From NCBI GenBank assembly GCA_002314835.1, contig DCHM01000024.1:47189-67973 (forward strand): DNA of 20,785 nt. Direction: 5' to 3'. The stretch's first letter is position 1. Each line of letters begins with the position of its first letter. The position numbers and the translations under genes are program-made. The notes beneath the pieces were generated by a model. That model did not search any database, was not told the origin of the DNA, and saw nothing but the letters and a program-made list of their open reading frames with translations. Positions 1-7,855 of this stretch are shown here, piece by piece. Source of the stretch: Clostridiales bacterium UBA1752 (GTDB lineage: Bacteria; Bacillota; Clostridia; Oscillospirales; CAG-382).

Positions 1-789
1 CGTATGAATATCGGTCAGGTTCTCGAGGTTCACCTCGGTATGGCAGCCAAGAAACTCGGCTGGCACATCATGACCCCCGTATTTGACGGCGCTAACGAAC
101 GCGATATACAAAAGTGCCTTGACATGGCAGGCGTAGCACAGGACGGCAAGACCGTACTGTACGACGGACGTACCGGCGTGCCTTTTGACAACCGCATCAC
201 CGTCGGCTATATGTACTACCTCAAGCTGCACCACCTCGTTGACGATAAGATTCACGCCCGTTCTACCGGTCCTTACTCTCTCGTTACACAGCAGCCTCTG
301 GGCGGCAAAGCTCAGTTCGGCGGCCAGCGTTTCGGCGAGATGGAGGTTTGGGCGCTGTACGCATACGGCGCCGCCTACACCCTGCAGGAGATTTTGACCG
401 TCAAGTCCGACGATATCGTAGGCCGTGTACGCGCTTACGACGCTATCGTCAAGGGCAACAACATCCCTAAGCCGGGCGTTCCCGCATCCTTTAAGGTTCT
501 CGTCAAAGAGCTCCAGTCCCTCGGTCTCAATATCACCGTTCTCGCAGAGGACGGCAGTGAGATTTCGCTCAAGGATTACTCAAACGACACCATCGACGAG
601 CGCCGCTACTCCGAAACCGAGCTCGGCCCGTCCGTAATGGATGGCGACGCAGAGGACGGTATGCTCTACGACGACGCAGAGCATCCTCTCGGCAGTGACG
701 ACGACGTTAAAGACCTCGAAGCAGAGTACGACCTTGGCGAAGCAGAGTTTGTCTATGACGAAGGCGACTCTGACAATATTGATAATTAA
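1..789 (+). CDS. rpoB: RNA polymerase beta subunit, C-terminal part (5' end outside window)
   Basis: This is the C-terminal 262 residues of the RNA polymerase beta subunit, which forms the catalytic core with beta'. The reading frame is open from base 1 (Arg-Met-Asn-Ile-Gly), so the gene begins upstream. Conserved blocks are visible: RMNIGQVLE, DGRTGVPFD, KIHARSTGPYSLVTQQP, GGKAQFGGQRFGEMEVWAL and LTVKSDD. The canonical MEVWALEAYGAA reads MEVWALYAYGAA here (Tyr codon 358-360). The last ~50 residues are a very acidic, low-complexity tail, a common lineage-variable extension. The rifampicin-resistance region lies outside the window. The stop codon TAA (787-789) overlaps the rpoC ribosome binding site, so the two genes are cotranscribed and probably translationally coupled. 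Identification is certain. Confidence 0.98.
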   Translation, partial: RMNIGQVLEVHLGMAAKKLGWHIMTPVFDGANERDIQKCLDMAGVAQDGKTVLYDGRTGVPFDNRITVGYMYYLKLHHLVDDKIHARSTGPYSLVTQQPLGGKAQFGGQRFGEMEVWALYAYGAAYTLQEILTVKSDDIVGRVRAYDAIVKGNNIPKPGVPASFKVLVKELQSLGLNITVLAEDGSEISLKDYSNDTIDERRYSETELGPSVMDGDAEDGMLYDDAEHPLGSDDDVKDLEAEYDLGEAEFVYDEGDSDNIDN

Positions 790-794
790 GGAGG
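788..794 (+). promoter_or_regulatory. rpoC ribosome binding site overlapping the rpoB stop
   Basis: AAGGAGG lies 9 nt before the ATG at 804 and shares two bases with the rpoB stop codon. It selects ATG 804 over the in-frame ATG at 816. Confidence 0.85.
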
Positions 795-803
795 CAGCTA
801 TCA

Positions 804-3800
804 ATGGATAATACAATGACAGAGTTCTCCAGCATAAAGATAGGTCTTGCGTCTCCCGAAATGATGCGTTCATGGTCTTACGGCGAAGTCAAAAAGCCCG
901 AGACTATCAACTACCGCACCCTCAAACCCGAGCGCGACGGTCTGTTTTGCGAGCGTATCTTCGGACCGACCAAGGACCACGAATGCTCTTGCGGCAAATA
1001 TAAGCGCAATCTGCACTCCGCAGGCAAAATCTGCGAAAAGTGCGGTGTCGAAGTCACCACAAACAAGGTACGCCGCGAGCGTATGGGACACGTAGAGCTC
1101 GCTGCTCCCGTATCTCACATCTGGTACTTTAAGACCCTGCCCTCTAAGATGGGTCTGCTGCTTAACCTTTCGCCTAAATTCCTCGAAAAAGTGCTCTACT
1201 TTGCACAGTATATCGTTATCGACCCGGGCACAGTCCCCGTACTGTCAAAGTATCAGCCCTTAAACGAGACCGAATACCGCGAATATCTCGAAAAGTATGA
1301 CAACGACTTCCGCGCAGGCATGGGTGCCGAGGCTATCCGCGAGCTGCTCGCAGAGCTCGACCTCGAAAAGCTCAGTGCAGAGCTCAAAAACGAGATTGCC
1401 ACCACCTCGGGCCAGCGCCGCATCAAGGCCATCAAGCGCCTCGACGTAGTAGAAGCCTTTAGACTTTCCGGCAACAAGCCCGAGTGGATGATTCTCTCGG
1501 TACTGCCGGTTATTCCCCCCGATATCCGTCCTATGGTACAGCTCGACGGCGGCAGGTTTGCAACCTCCGACCTCAACGACCTCTACCGCAGGGTTATCAA
1601 CCGTAACAACCGTCTCAAGAGACTCATAGAGCTCGAAGCTCCCGACATCATCATCCGCAACGAAAAGCGTATGCTGCAGGAGGCTGTTGACGCCCTTATC
1701 GACAACGGCAAGCGCGGCAGACCCGTCACGGGTCCCAACAACCGTTCGCTCAAGTCGCTGTCCGAGATGCTCAGAGGCAAGCAGGGACGTTTCAGACAAA
1801 ACCTGCTCGGCAAGCGTGTTGACTACTCCGGCCGTTCGGTTATAGTCGTCGGTCCCGAACTCAAGATTTATCAGTGCGGTCTGCCTAAGGAAATGGCTCT
1901 TGAGCTGTTTAAGCCTTTCGTAATGAAAAACCTCATTTCGACCGGCAAGGCAGGCAACATCAAGGACGCCAAAAAGCACATCGACCGCATCAGCCCCGAC
2001 GTTTGGGACGCGCTCGACGTCGTTATCAAAGAGCATCCCGTGCTCCTGAACCGTGCGCCCACACTGCACAGACTGTCTATCCAGGCATTCGAGCCGGTGC
2101 TCGTCGAAGGCAGAGCTATCAAGCTCCATCCTCTCGTATGCACACCGTTTAACGCCGACTTTGACGGCGACCAGATGCCTGTCCATATTCCTCTTTCGGC
2201 AGAGGCTCAGGCAGAGGCAAGATTCCTTATGCTTTCTGCCAACAACCTCTTAAAGCCCGTCAACGGCAAGGCAGTTACCATTCCTTCGCAGGACATGGTG
2301 CTCGGCTCTTACTGGCTGACGCTCGATTGCCCCGGTGAAAAGGGCGAAGGCATGGCATTCTCGAGCTTTGACGAAGCTATGCTCGCTTACGAAAACGGCG
2401 ACCTCGGCCTCCATGCCAAGATTAAGTGCCGCGTCACCAAGGAAATCGACGGCGAAATGCGCAGCGGTATCATTGATACCACTATCGGTCGCCTTATCTT
2501 TAACAAGCCCATTCCTCAGGACCTCGGTATCACCGACCGCAGCATCCCCGGCAATGAGTTTGAGCTCGAGATTCACGACGTCACAAAGAAGTCCGGCCTC
2601 GAAAACATCGTCAACGCCTGCATCAAAAAGCACGGTAACATCGTTACCTGCGAGGTGCTCGACGCTATCAAGGCTCTCGGATTTAAGTATTCTACCCGCA
2701 GCGGTATAACCATCTCGGTTTACGATATGACCATACCTCCCGAAAAAGCCGACATCCTTGCCGAAGCCGACAAAAAGGTTGACAAGGTTACCGCCTTCTT
2801 TAAGAAGGGCTTGCTCTCCGAGGAGGAGCGCTCGCAGAGAGTCATCGCTATCTGGGACGCTTGCACGGGTCAGGTAGAAAAAGCGCTGAATCGCAACCTT
2901 AATAAATATAACCCCATTCACATGATGGCAGACTCGGGCGCGCGTGGTTCGTCCAAGCAGATCCGTCAGCTCGCAGGTATGCGTGGCTTGATGGCTTCCG
3001 CAACAGGTAAAACCATCGAAATGCCTATCAAGGCTAACTTCCGCGAAGGCATGGCAATACTCGAGTACTTTACCGCAGCCCGTGGCGCGCGTAAAGGTCT
3101 GGCAGATACCGCTCTGCGTACCGCAGACTCCGGTTATCTGACCCGTCGTCTGGTTGACGTTTCGCAGGACGTTATCATCCGCGAAATCGACTGCCACGAC
3201 AATCAGGGCCTCTGGGTAAGCAAGATAGTAGATAAGCTTTCCGGCGGCAACGAGGAGGTCATCGAACCGTTTGAAGACCGCCTCCTCGGCAGATACGTCA
3301 TCGGTGACGTGGTTAATCCCACCACCAATGAGGTTATCGTTCCCGATAATACCATGATTAACGAAGACCAGGTCAAGGCCATCCTCGCGGCAGGCATTGA
3401 CAAGGTTCATATCCGTTCTCTTATCAACTGCAAGGCAAAGCACGGCGCGTGCGTTCACTGCTACGGCGCTGACCTCGCATCAGGCAAGCCTGTCAGCATC
3501 GGCGAGTCTGTCGGTATCATCGCGGCTCAGTCTATCGGCGAGCCCGGTACCCAGCTTACCATGAGAACCTTCCACAGCGGCGGTGTCGCCGGCGGCGATA
3601 TCACCCAAGGTCTGCCCCGTGTCGAAGAAATTTTTGAGGCACGCAGACCCAAAAAGACGGCTGTCCTCTCCGACTTTGACGGCGTAGCCACTGTCGAAGA
3701 GAGCAAAAAGACCCGCACCATCATCGTCACCGACGACGAGACGGGTGCAGTCGTTTCGACTTCTATCCCTTACGTAGCCAAGATTGCGTTTGAAAACGGC

Positions 3801-4406
3801 GCTCACGTCACAAAGTGCCAAAAGCTCACCGACGGCACCGAGTCTCCGGCAGACATCCTCCGCATCAGCGGACTTGACGCGGTATATGCTTATATTATTA
3901 AGGAAATACAGCGCGTTTACCGTCTGCAGGGCGTTGAAATCAGCGACAAGCACATCGAGGTTATCGCACGTCAGATGACGCGTAAGGTTCGCATCGAAAA
4001 TCCCGGCGATACCGGCATGCTCGTCGGCTCGCAGGTTGACATCATCGACTATCTCGAGGCAAACAAAGAGATAGACGAGTGGAATGCGGCTCATCCCGAC
4101 GAGGTTGTCAAGCGCCAGGAGGCTGAATTCAGCCCCGTATTGCTCGGCATCACCAAGGCGTCGCTCACCACTGACTCCTTCCTATCCGCAGCGTCCTTCC
4201 AGGAGACGACCAAGGTTCTTACCGAGGCTGCCATCCGCGGCAAGCGCGACCCGCTGATCGGTCTTAAGGAAAACGTCATCATCGGCAAGCTCATCCCTGC
4301 CGGCACCGGTATGGGCGTTTACCGTGACGTACAGGTTGACACAGGCGACGACAACGAGCCCGAGGTTTTTGACGGCACGGACGACGAAACCGAGGCTGAA
4401 ATCTAA
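804..4406 (+). CDS. rpoC: RNA polymerase beta' subunit
   Basis: This is the complete beta' subunit (1200 aa, normal for Firmicutes). The N-terminal zinc ribbon uses Cys61, Cys63, Cys77 and Cys80. The catalytic Mg-binding motif NADFDGD is at residues 450-456. The bridge-helix region contains GARKGLADTAL and SGYLTRRLVDV. The second zinc site is formed by the Cys in REIDCHD plus the Cys-x6-Cys-x2-Cys of INCKAKHGACVHC. The trigger loop keeps its catalytic His (MRTFHSGGVAG, usually FHTGG). Just before the bridge helix the usual STHGARKG reads TAARGARKG. The C-terminus is a short acidic tail (DDETEAEI), echoing the acidic tail of beta. It follows rpoB by 14 nt. No clear intrinsic terminator follows, only a hairpin with a poor U-tract. 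Confidence 0.99.
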   Translation: MDNTMTEFSSIKIGLASPEMMRSWSYGEVKKPETINYRTLKPERDGLFCERIFGPTKDHECSCGKYKRNLHSAGKICEKCGVEVTTNKVRRERMGHVELAAPVSHIWYFKTLPSKMGLLLNLSPKFLEKVLYFAQYIVIDPGTVPVLSKYQPLNETEYREYLEKYDNDFRAGMGAEAIRELLAELDLEKLSAELKNEIATTSGQRRIKAIKRLDVVEAFRLSGNKPEWMILSVLPVIPPDIRPMVQLDGGRFATSDLNDLYRRVINRNNRLKRLIELEAPDIIIRNEKRMLQEAVDALIDNGKRGRPVTGPNNRSLKSLSEMLRGKQGRFRQNLLGKRVDYSGRSVIVVGPELKIYQCGLPKEMALELFKPFVMKNLISTGKAGNIKDAKKHIDRISPDVWDALDVVIKEHPVLLNRAPTLHRLSIQAFEPVLVEGRAIKLHPLVCTPFNADFDGDQMPVHIPLSAEAQAEARFLMLSANNLLKPVNGKAVTIPSQDMVLGSYWLTLDCPGEKGEGMAFSSFDEAMLAYENGDLGLHAKIKCRVTKEIDGEMRSGIIDTTIGRLIFNKPIPQDLGITDRSIPGNEFELEIHDVTKKSGLENIVNACIKKHGNIVTCEVLDAIKALGFKYSTRSGITISVYDMTIPPEKADILAEADKKVDKVTAFFKKGLLSEEERSQRVIAIWDACTGQVEKALNRNLNKYNPIHMMADSGARGSSKQIRQLAGMRGLMASATGKTIEMPIKANFREGMAILEYFTAARGARKGLADTALRTADSGYLTRRLVDVSQDVIIREIDCHDNQGLWVSKIVDKLSGGNEEVIEPFEDRLLGRYVIGDVVNPTTNEVIVPDNTMINEDQVKAILAAGIDKVHIRSLINCKAKHGACVHCYGADLASGKPVSIGESVGIIAAQSIGEPGTQLTMRTFHSGGVAGGDITQGLPRVEEIFEARRPKKTAVLSDFDGVATVEESKKTRTIIVTDDETGAVVSTSIPYVAKIAFENGAHVTKCQKLTDGTESPADILRISGLDAVYAYIIKEIQRVYRLQGVEISDKHIEVIARQMTRKVRIENPGDTGMLVGSQVDIIDYLEANKEIDEWNAAHPDEVVKRQEAEFSPVLLGITKASLTTDSFLSAASFQETTKVLTEAAIRGKRDPLIGLKENVIIGKLIPAGTGMGVYRDVQVDTGDDNEPEVFDGTDDETEAEI

Positions 4407-4414
4407 GTTTGTTT

Positions 4415-4456
4415 GCAGCGACCGCTATGGCGGCGAGAACCGCCATAGCAGCCTGC
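4415..4456 (+). other. Strong hairpin downstream of rpoC, weak or non-canonical terminator
   Basis: A perfect 10-bp stem pairs 4424-4433 with 4440-4449 around a 6-nt loop (CGAGAA). An outer GCAG/CTGC pairing (4415-4418 with 4453-4456) extends it. The tail TTCATTACTATTT is not a clean U-run. It may terminate rpoBC transcription weakly, or act as an mRNA-stabilising or processing structure. Confidence 0.5.
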
Positions 4457-4499
4457 TTCATTACTATTTGACACAATAAAGCGGAGTTTGCCTTGTAAA

Positions 4500-4520
4500 A
4501 ATAAGTAATTTTTACTTATT
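4500..4520. repeat. Inverted repeat abutting the rpsL -35 box
   Basis: Nine-base arms (4500-4508 and 4512-4520) flank a 3-base TTT centre. The right arm ends inside the -35 TTGACA. It is AT-rich and could be a regulator site or a DNA-structural element, but chance cannot be excluded. Confidence 0.4.
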
Positions 4521-4547
4521 GACAAAACAAACCACATCCGTTATAAT
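4519..4547 (+). promoter_or_regulatory. Consensus SigA promoter for rpsL
   Basis: TTGACA (4519-4524), a 17-bp spacer and TATAAT (4542-4547) match the consensus exactly. Transcription would begin near 4554, giving a leader of about 30 nt. It makes the str genes independent of rpoBC transcription. Confidence 0.85.
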
Positions 4548-4586
4548 TAAAATGTTGTGAATTTTTAAGAAAGGAGGAAACATCTC

Positions 4587-5006
4587 TTGCCTACATTTAA
4601 TCAGCTTGTAAAATACGGCAGACAGGACAAGACTTATAAGTCCAAGGCTCCTGCTCTCCAAAAGGGCACCAACACCATAAAGAATGTCGCCACCGACATC
4701 TCGAGCCCTCAAAAGAGAGGCGTCTGCACAAAGGTAGCTATCAAGACCCCTAAAAAGCCTAACTCCGCTCAGCGTAAAATCGCCAGAGTCAGACTGACCA
4801 ACGGTATTGAAGTTACCGCTTACATCCCCGGCATAGGCCACAACCTGCAGGAGCACTCGGTAGTTCTTATCAGAGGCGGCAGAGTCAGAGACCTTCCGGG
4901 CGTTCGTTACCACATTATCCGTGGTACCCTCGATACTCAGGGCGTCGCAGTTCGTAACCAGGGACGTTCCAAGTACGGTGTAAAGAAGCCCAAGGCTAAA
5001 AAGTAA
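4587..5006 (+). CDS. rpsL: 30S ribosomal protein S12 (Arg at the Lys88 position)
   Basis: S12 is the decoding-centre protein of the small subunit. It is 139 aa, the usual length in Firmicutes, and ends in the usual Lys-rich tail. TPKKPNSA (residues 54-61) keeps the Lys equivalent to E. coli Lys43. The second conserved loop reads GGRVRDLPGVRYH, so Arg101 (codon 4887-4889) stands where E. coli has Lys88 and most bacteria have Lys. The start is TTG at 4587, 9 nt after AGGAGG (4572-4577). An in-frame stop at 4566-4568 leaves no ATG or GTG alternative. It has its own promoter, and rpsG follows after a long structured spacer. The L7Ae-like gene often found before rpsL in Firmicutes is absent. Confidence 0.98.
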   Translation: MPTFNQLVKYGRQDKTYKSKAPALQKGTNTIKNVATDISSPQKRGVCTKVAIKTPKKPNSAQRKIARVRLTNGIEVTAYIPGIGHNLQEHSVVLIRGGRVRDLPGVRYHIIRGTLDTQGVAVRNQGRSKYGVKKPKAKK

Positions 5007-5027
5007 GCCATAAGCCAAGCTCGTTAA

Positions 5028-5124
5028 TGCTGAAATAAAGAGATTTCCTCATAAATAGGTTCTCTTTGCAGCACCGACGAAATTATTTCGAGTACCTATG
5101 AACTCATTGAAGCGATTAAATCGC
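5028..5124 (+). promoter_or_regulatory. Structured rpsL-rpsG intercistronic RNA, candidate S7 regulatory site
   Basis: The 143-nt spacer holds three potential helices. TGCTG (5028-5032) pairs with CAGCA (5069-5073), stacked on AAAGAGA (5037-5043) with TCTCTTT (5061-5067). CGAAAT pairs with ATTTCG (5078-5090). GCGAT pairs with ATCGC (5112-5124). A competing pairing, ATAGGT (5055-5060) with ACCTAT (5094-5099), would open the first loop. In E. coli, S7 binds the rpsL-rpsG intercistronic RNA to repress translation. A similar role here is inferred from location and foldability only. Confidence 0.4.
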
Positions 5125-5149
5125 TATCCTATTGAAGGAGGGAAGCAAA

Positions 5150-5620
5150 GTGCCCAGAAGAGAACATGGATTCAAGAGAGAAGTCCTTCCCGATCCTCTC
5201 TACAATTCCGCCCTTGTTACCAAGCTCGTCAACGGTGTAATGTATGACGGCAAAAAGGGTGTTGCACAGAAGATCGTTTACGATGCGTTTGACATCGTAA
5301 AGGCAAAGTCCGGCCAGGACCCCCTTGAACAGTTTAAAAAAGCTCTCGAGAACATTATGCCTGCCGTAGAGGTTAAGGCTGTTCGCAGAGGCGGTTCAAA
5401 CTATCAGGTTCCTATGGATGTCAGACCCGAAAGACGTCAGACCCTCGGTCTCCGTTGGCTCGTCACCTATGCTCGCACCAGAAGTGACAAGACAATGTCC
5501 GAGCGTCTCGCAGCCGAAATACTTGACGCAGTCAACGCTACCGGCGGCGCAGTCAAAAAGAAGGAAGACACCATCAAGATGGCAGAAGCAAACAAAGCTT
5601 TTGCACATCTCCGCTATTAA
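5150..5620 (+). CDS. rpsG: 30S ribosomal protein S7
   Basis: S7 nucleates assembly of the 30S head by binding the 3' major domain of 16S rRNA. The GTG start at 5150 gives 156 aa, the classic length. It begins MPRREHGFKRE and lies 7 nt after AAGGAGGG (5135-5142). An upstream in-frame TTG at 5132 precedes the ribosome binding site and is not credible. Conserved blocks include the region ending QVPMDVRPERRQTLGLRWL, the RSDKTMSERLAAEILDA block and the C-terminal KKEDTIKMAEANKAFAHLRY. fusA follows after 48 nt with its own ribosome binding site and no terminator, so cotranscription is likely. Confidence 0.98.
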   Translation: MPRREHGFKREVLPDPLYNSALVTKLVNGVMYDGKKGVAQKIVYDAFDIVKAKSGQDPLEQFKKALENIMPAVEVKAVRRGGSNYQVPMDVRPERRQTLGLRWLVTYARTRSDKTMSERLAAEILDAVNATGGAVKKKEDTIKMAEANKAFAHLRY

Positions 5621-5668
5621 TCTTAATAGCAAAAACAAAGCAATCTCTATTATCTCAAGGAGAAATAT

Positions 5669-7741
5669 ATGCCTAGATCTTATTCGCTTGAGCATACCAG
5701 AAATATCGGTATAATGGCTCATATTGATGCAGGTAAGACTACCACTACCGAAAGAATCCTGTATTATACAGGCGTTTCTCACAAAATCGGTGAGACCCAC
5801 GAGGGTACTGCGGTAATGGACTGGATGGAGCAGGAGAAGGAACGTGGTATCACCATTACCTCCGCTGCTACCACCTGCATTTGGAAAGAGAATCGTATTA
5901 ACATTATCGACACCCCGGGTCACGTTGACTTTACCGTAGAAGTCGAGCGCTCTCTCAGAGTCCTCGACGGTGCCGTAACCGTCTTTTGTGCTAAGGGCGG
6001 CGTTGAGCCTCAGTCCGAGACTGTATGGCATCAGGCGGATAAGTATCGCGTCCCCAGAATGTGCTACGTCAACAAGATGGACGTTACAGGCGCGAACTTC
6101 TACCATGTACTTGGTATGATTCACGACCGTCTGAAGGCAAATCCCGTAGCACTCCAGTTGCCTATCGGTGCAGAAGCTGATTTCAAGGGCCTTATCGACC
6201 TTATCGAAATGAAAGCTTACATCTACAACGACGACATCGGCATCAACATCTCCGTTACCGACATCCCTGCAGATATGCAGGACAAGGCACAGGAATACCG
6301 TGCCAAGATGATTGAGTCCGTTTCGGAGTATGACGACGCTCTGCTCGAAAAATTCCTCATGGGCGAGGAGCCTACCGAGCAGGAAATCAAGGCCGTCATT
6401 CGTAAAGCCACCATCGACAACAAGATCGTCCCCGTAGTCTGCGGCACCTCGTACCGCAACAAGGGCGTTCAAAAGCTGCTCGACGCTATTATCGAGTATC
6501 TGCCTTCGCCTCTTGATGTTCCTCACGTTGAGGGCATCGACGCCAAGACCGATGAAACCGTGGTTTGCCCCACGGACGACAATGCGCCCTTTGCAGCACT
6601 CGCATTCAAGATTATGACCGACCCCTTTGTCGGCAAGCTCTGCTTTGTCCGCGTATATTCCGGCACGCTGCAGACGGGCACAGCCGTTTACAACGCTACC
6701 AAGGGTCAGCGCGAGCGTATCGGACGTATCGTTTTGATGCACTCCAACCACCGCGAAGATACCGACGAAATCAGAGCAGGTGATATCGCTGCCGTTGTCG
6801 GCCTCAAGAACGTCACCACAGGTGACACTCTCTGCGTCGAGTCCAACCCCGTTATCCTTGAGAACATGGTGTTCCCTGAACCCGTTATCCGTGTTGCAGT
6901 CGAACCCAAAACCAAGGCAGGTCAGGACAAGATGGGCCTCGCACTCGCAAAGCTTGCTGAGGAGGACCCCACCTTCAGAGCATATACCGATGAAGAAACC
7001 GGTCAAACCATTATCGCCGGCATGGGCGAGCTCCACCTCGAAATCATCGTTGACAGACTTATGCGTGAATTCCACGTCGAAGCTAACGTAGGTAAGCCTC
7101 AGGTTGCATACCGTGAGACTATCACCGGCGAAGCCGAAGAGGATTGCCGCTACAGCCGTCAGAACGGTGGCCGCGGTCAGTTTGCACACGTCAAGCTGCA
7201 CATTGCTCCTAACGAAGCAGGCGCAGGCTACTCCTTTGAAGACTGCACCAAGGGCGGCGTTATTCCTAAGGAATATATGCCTGCCGTTGACGAAGGCATC
7301 AAGGGTGCTATGCAATCCGGCGTACTCGCAGGATATAACGTTGTTGACGTCAAGGTACAGGTTATCGACGGCTCTTATCACGAGGTTGACTCGTCTGAGA
7401 TGGCGTTTAAGATCTGCGGCTCTATGGCGTTCCGCAATGCTATGAAGAATGCAAAGCCTATCCTTACCGAGCCTATCATGAAGGTTACCGTTACGGTTCC
7501 CGACGATTACCTCGGCGACGTTATAGGTGATATGAATACCCGTCGCGGTCAGATTAAGGAAATCGTCCCCGACAACGGTATCCAGACAGTATTTGCCGAC
7601 ATTCCGCTATCCACTATGTTCGGCTATGCTACCGACCTACGCAGCAAGACGCAGGGCAGAGGCGCTTATTCTATGGAGCCCAGCCATTATGCGATTGTTC
7701 CTAAGTCGATTCTCGAGACGATTACCAAAAATAAAGACTGA
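5669..7741 (+). CDS. fusA: Elongation factor G
   Basis: EF-G is the GTPase that drives translocation and, with RRF, ribosome recycling. It is 690 aa, full length. G-domain motifs are G1 AHIDAGKT (17-24), G2 RGIT (59-62), G3 DTPGH (81-85, catalytic His85) and G4 NKMD (135-138). The domain IV tip SYHEVDSSEMAFK is present, as is the C-terminal domain V. AAGGAG (5657-5662) lies 6 nt before the ATG. Its place after rpsG and the intact catalytic residues mark it as the housekeeping EF-G rather than a resistance-type paralogue. No terminator is seen before the tuf promoter. Confidence 0.99.
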   Translation: MPRSYSLEHTRNIGIMAHIDAGKTTTTERILYYTGVSHKIGETHEGTAVMDWMEQEKERGITITSAATTCIWKENRINIIDTPGHVDFTVEVERSLRVLDGAVTVFCAKGGVEPQSETVWHQADKYRVPRMCYVNKMDVTGANFYHVLGMIHDRLKANPVALQLPIGAEADFKGLIDLIEMKAYIYNDDIGINISVTDIPADMQDKAQEYRAKMIESVSEYDDALLEKFLMGEEPTEQEIKAVIRKATIDNKIVPVVCGTSYRNKGVQKLLDAIIEYLPSPLDVPHVEGIDAKTDETVVCPTDDNAPFAALAFKIMTDPFVGKLCFVRVYSGTLQTGTAVYNATKGQRERIGRIVLMHSNHREDTDEIRAGDIAAVVGLKNVTTGDTLCVESNPVILENMVFPEPVIRVAVEPKTKAGQDKMGLALAKLAEEDPTFRAYTDEETGQTIIAGMGELHLEIIVDRLMREFHVEANVGKPQVAYRETITGEAEEDCRYSRQNGGRGQFAHVKLHIAPNEAGAGYSFEDCTKGGVIPKEYMPAVDEGIKGAMQSGVLAGYNVVDVKVQVIDGSYHEVDSSEMAFKICGSMAFRNAMKNAKPILTEPIMKVTVTVPDDYLGDVIGDMNTRRGQIKEIVPDNGIQTVFADIPLSTMFGYATDLRSKTQGRGAYSMEPSHYAIVPKSILETITKNKD

Positions 7742-7765
7742 TTTGGGCATTTTTACAAAAAAGGC

Positions 7766-7793
7766 TTGACATTATTACTTTATTTGTTATAAT
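7766..7793 (+). promoter_or_regulatory. Consensus SigA promoter for tuf
   Basis: TTGACA (7766-7771), a 16-bp spacer and TATAAT (7788-7793). The following ~55-nt leader is A-rich. The ribosome binding site GGAGG (7841-7845) precedes ATG 7856 by 10 nt. It gives tuf expression independent of the rpsL-fusA transcript. Confidence 0.85.
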
Positions 7794-7855
7794 CGTGTAT
7801 AAGCGGATAAACAAAACAAAAAATAAAATTATCTTAATTTGGAGGACACGAACCA

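Noticed and set aside
2250..3458. 402-codon open frame opposite rpoC, plus a similar one at 1260-2186
   Set aside because: Both are shadows of rpoC, with no ribosome binding site and no domain signature.
5396..7381. 661-codon open frame on the minus strand opposite fusA and the rpsG end
   Set aside because: It is antisense to two highly conserved genes, has no recognisable protein motifs and no convincing start context. Codon bias in the real genes leaves this frame open.
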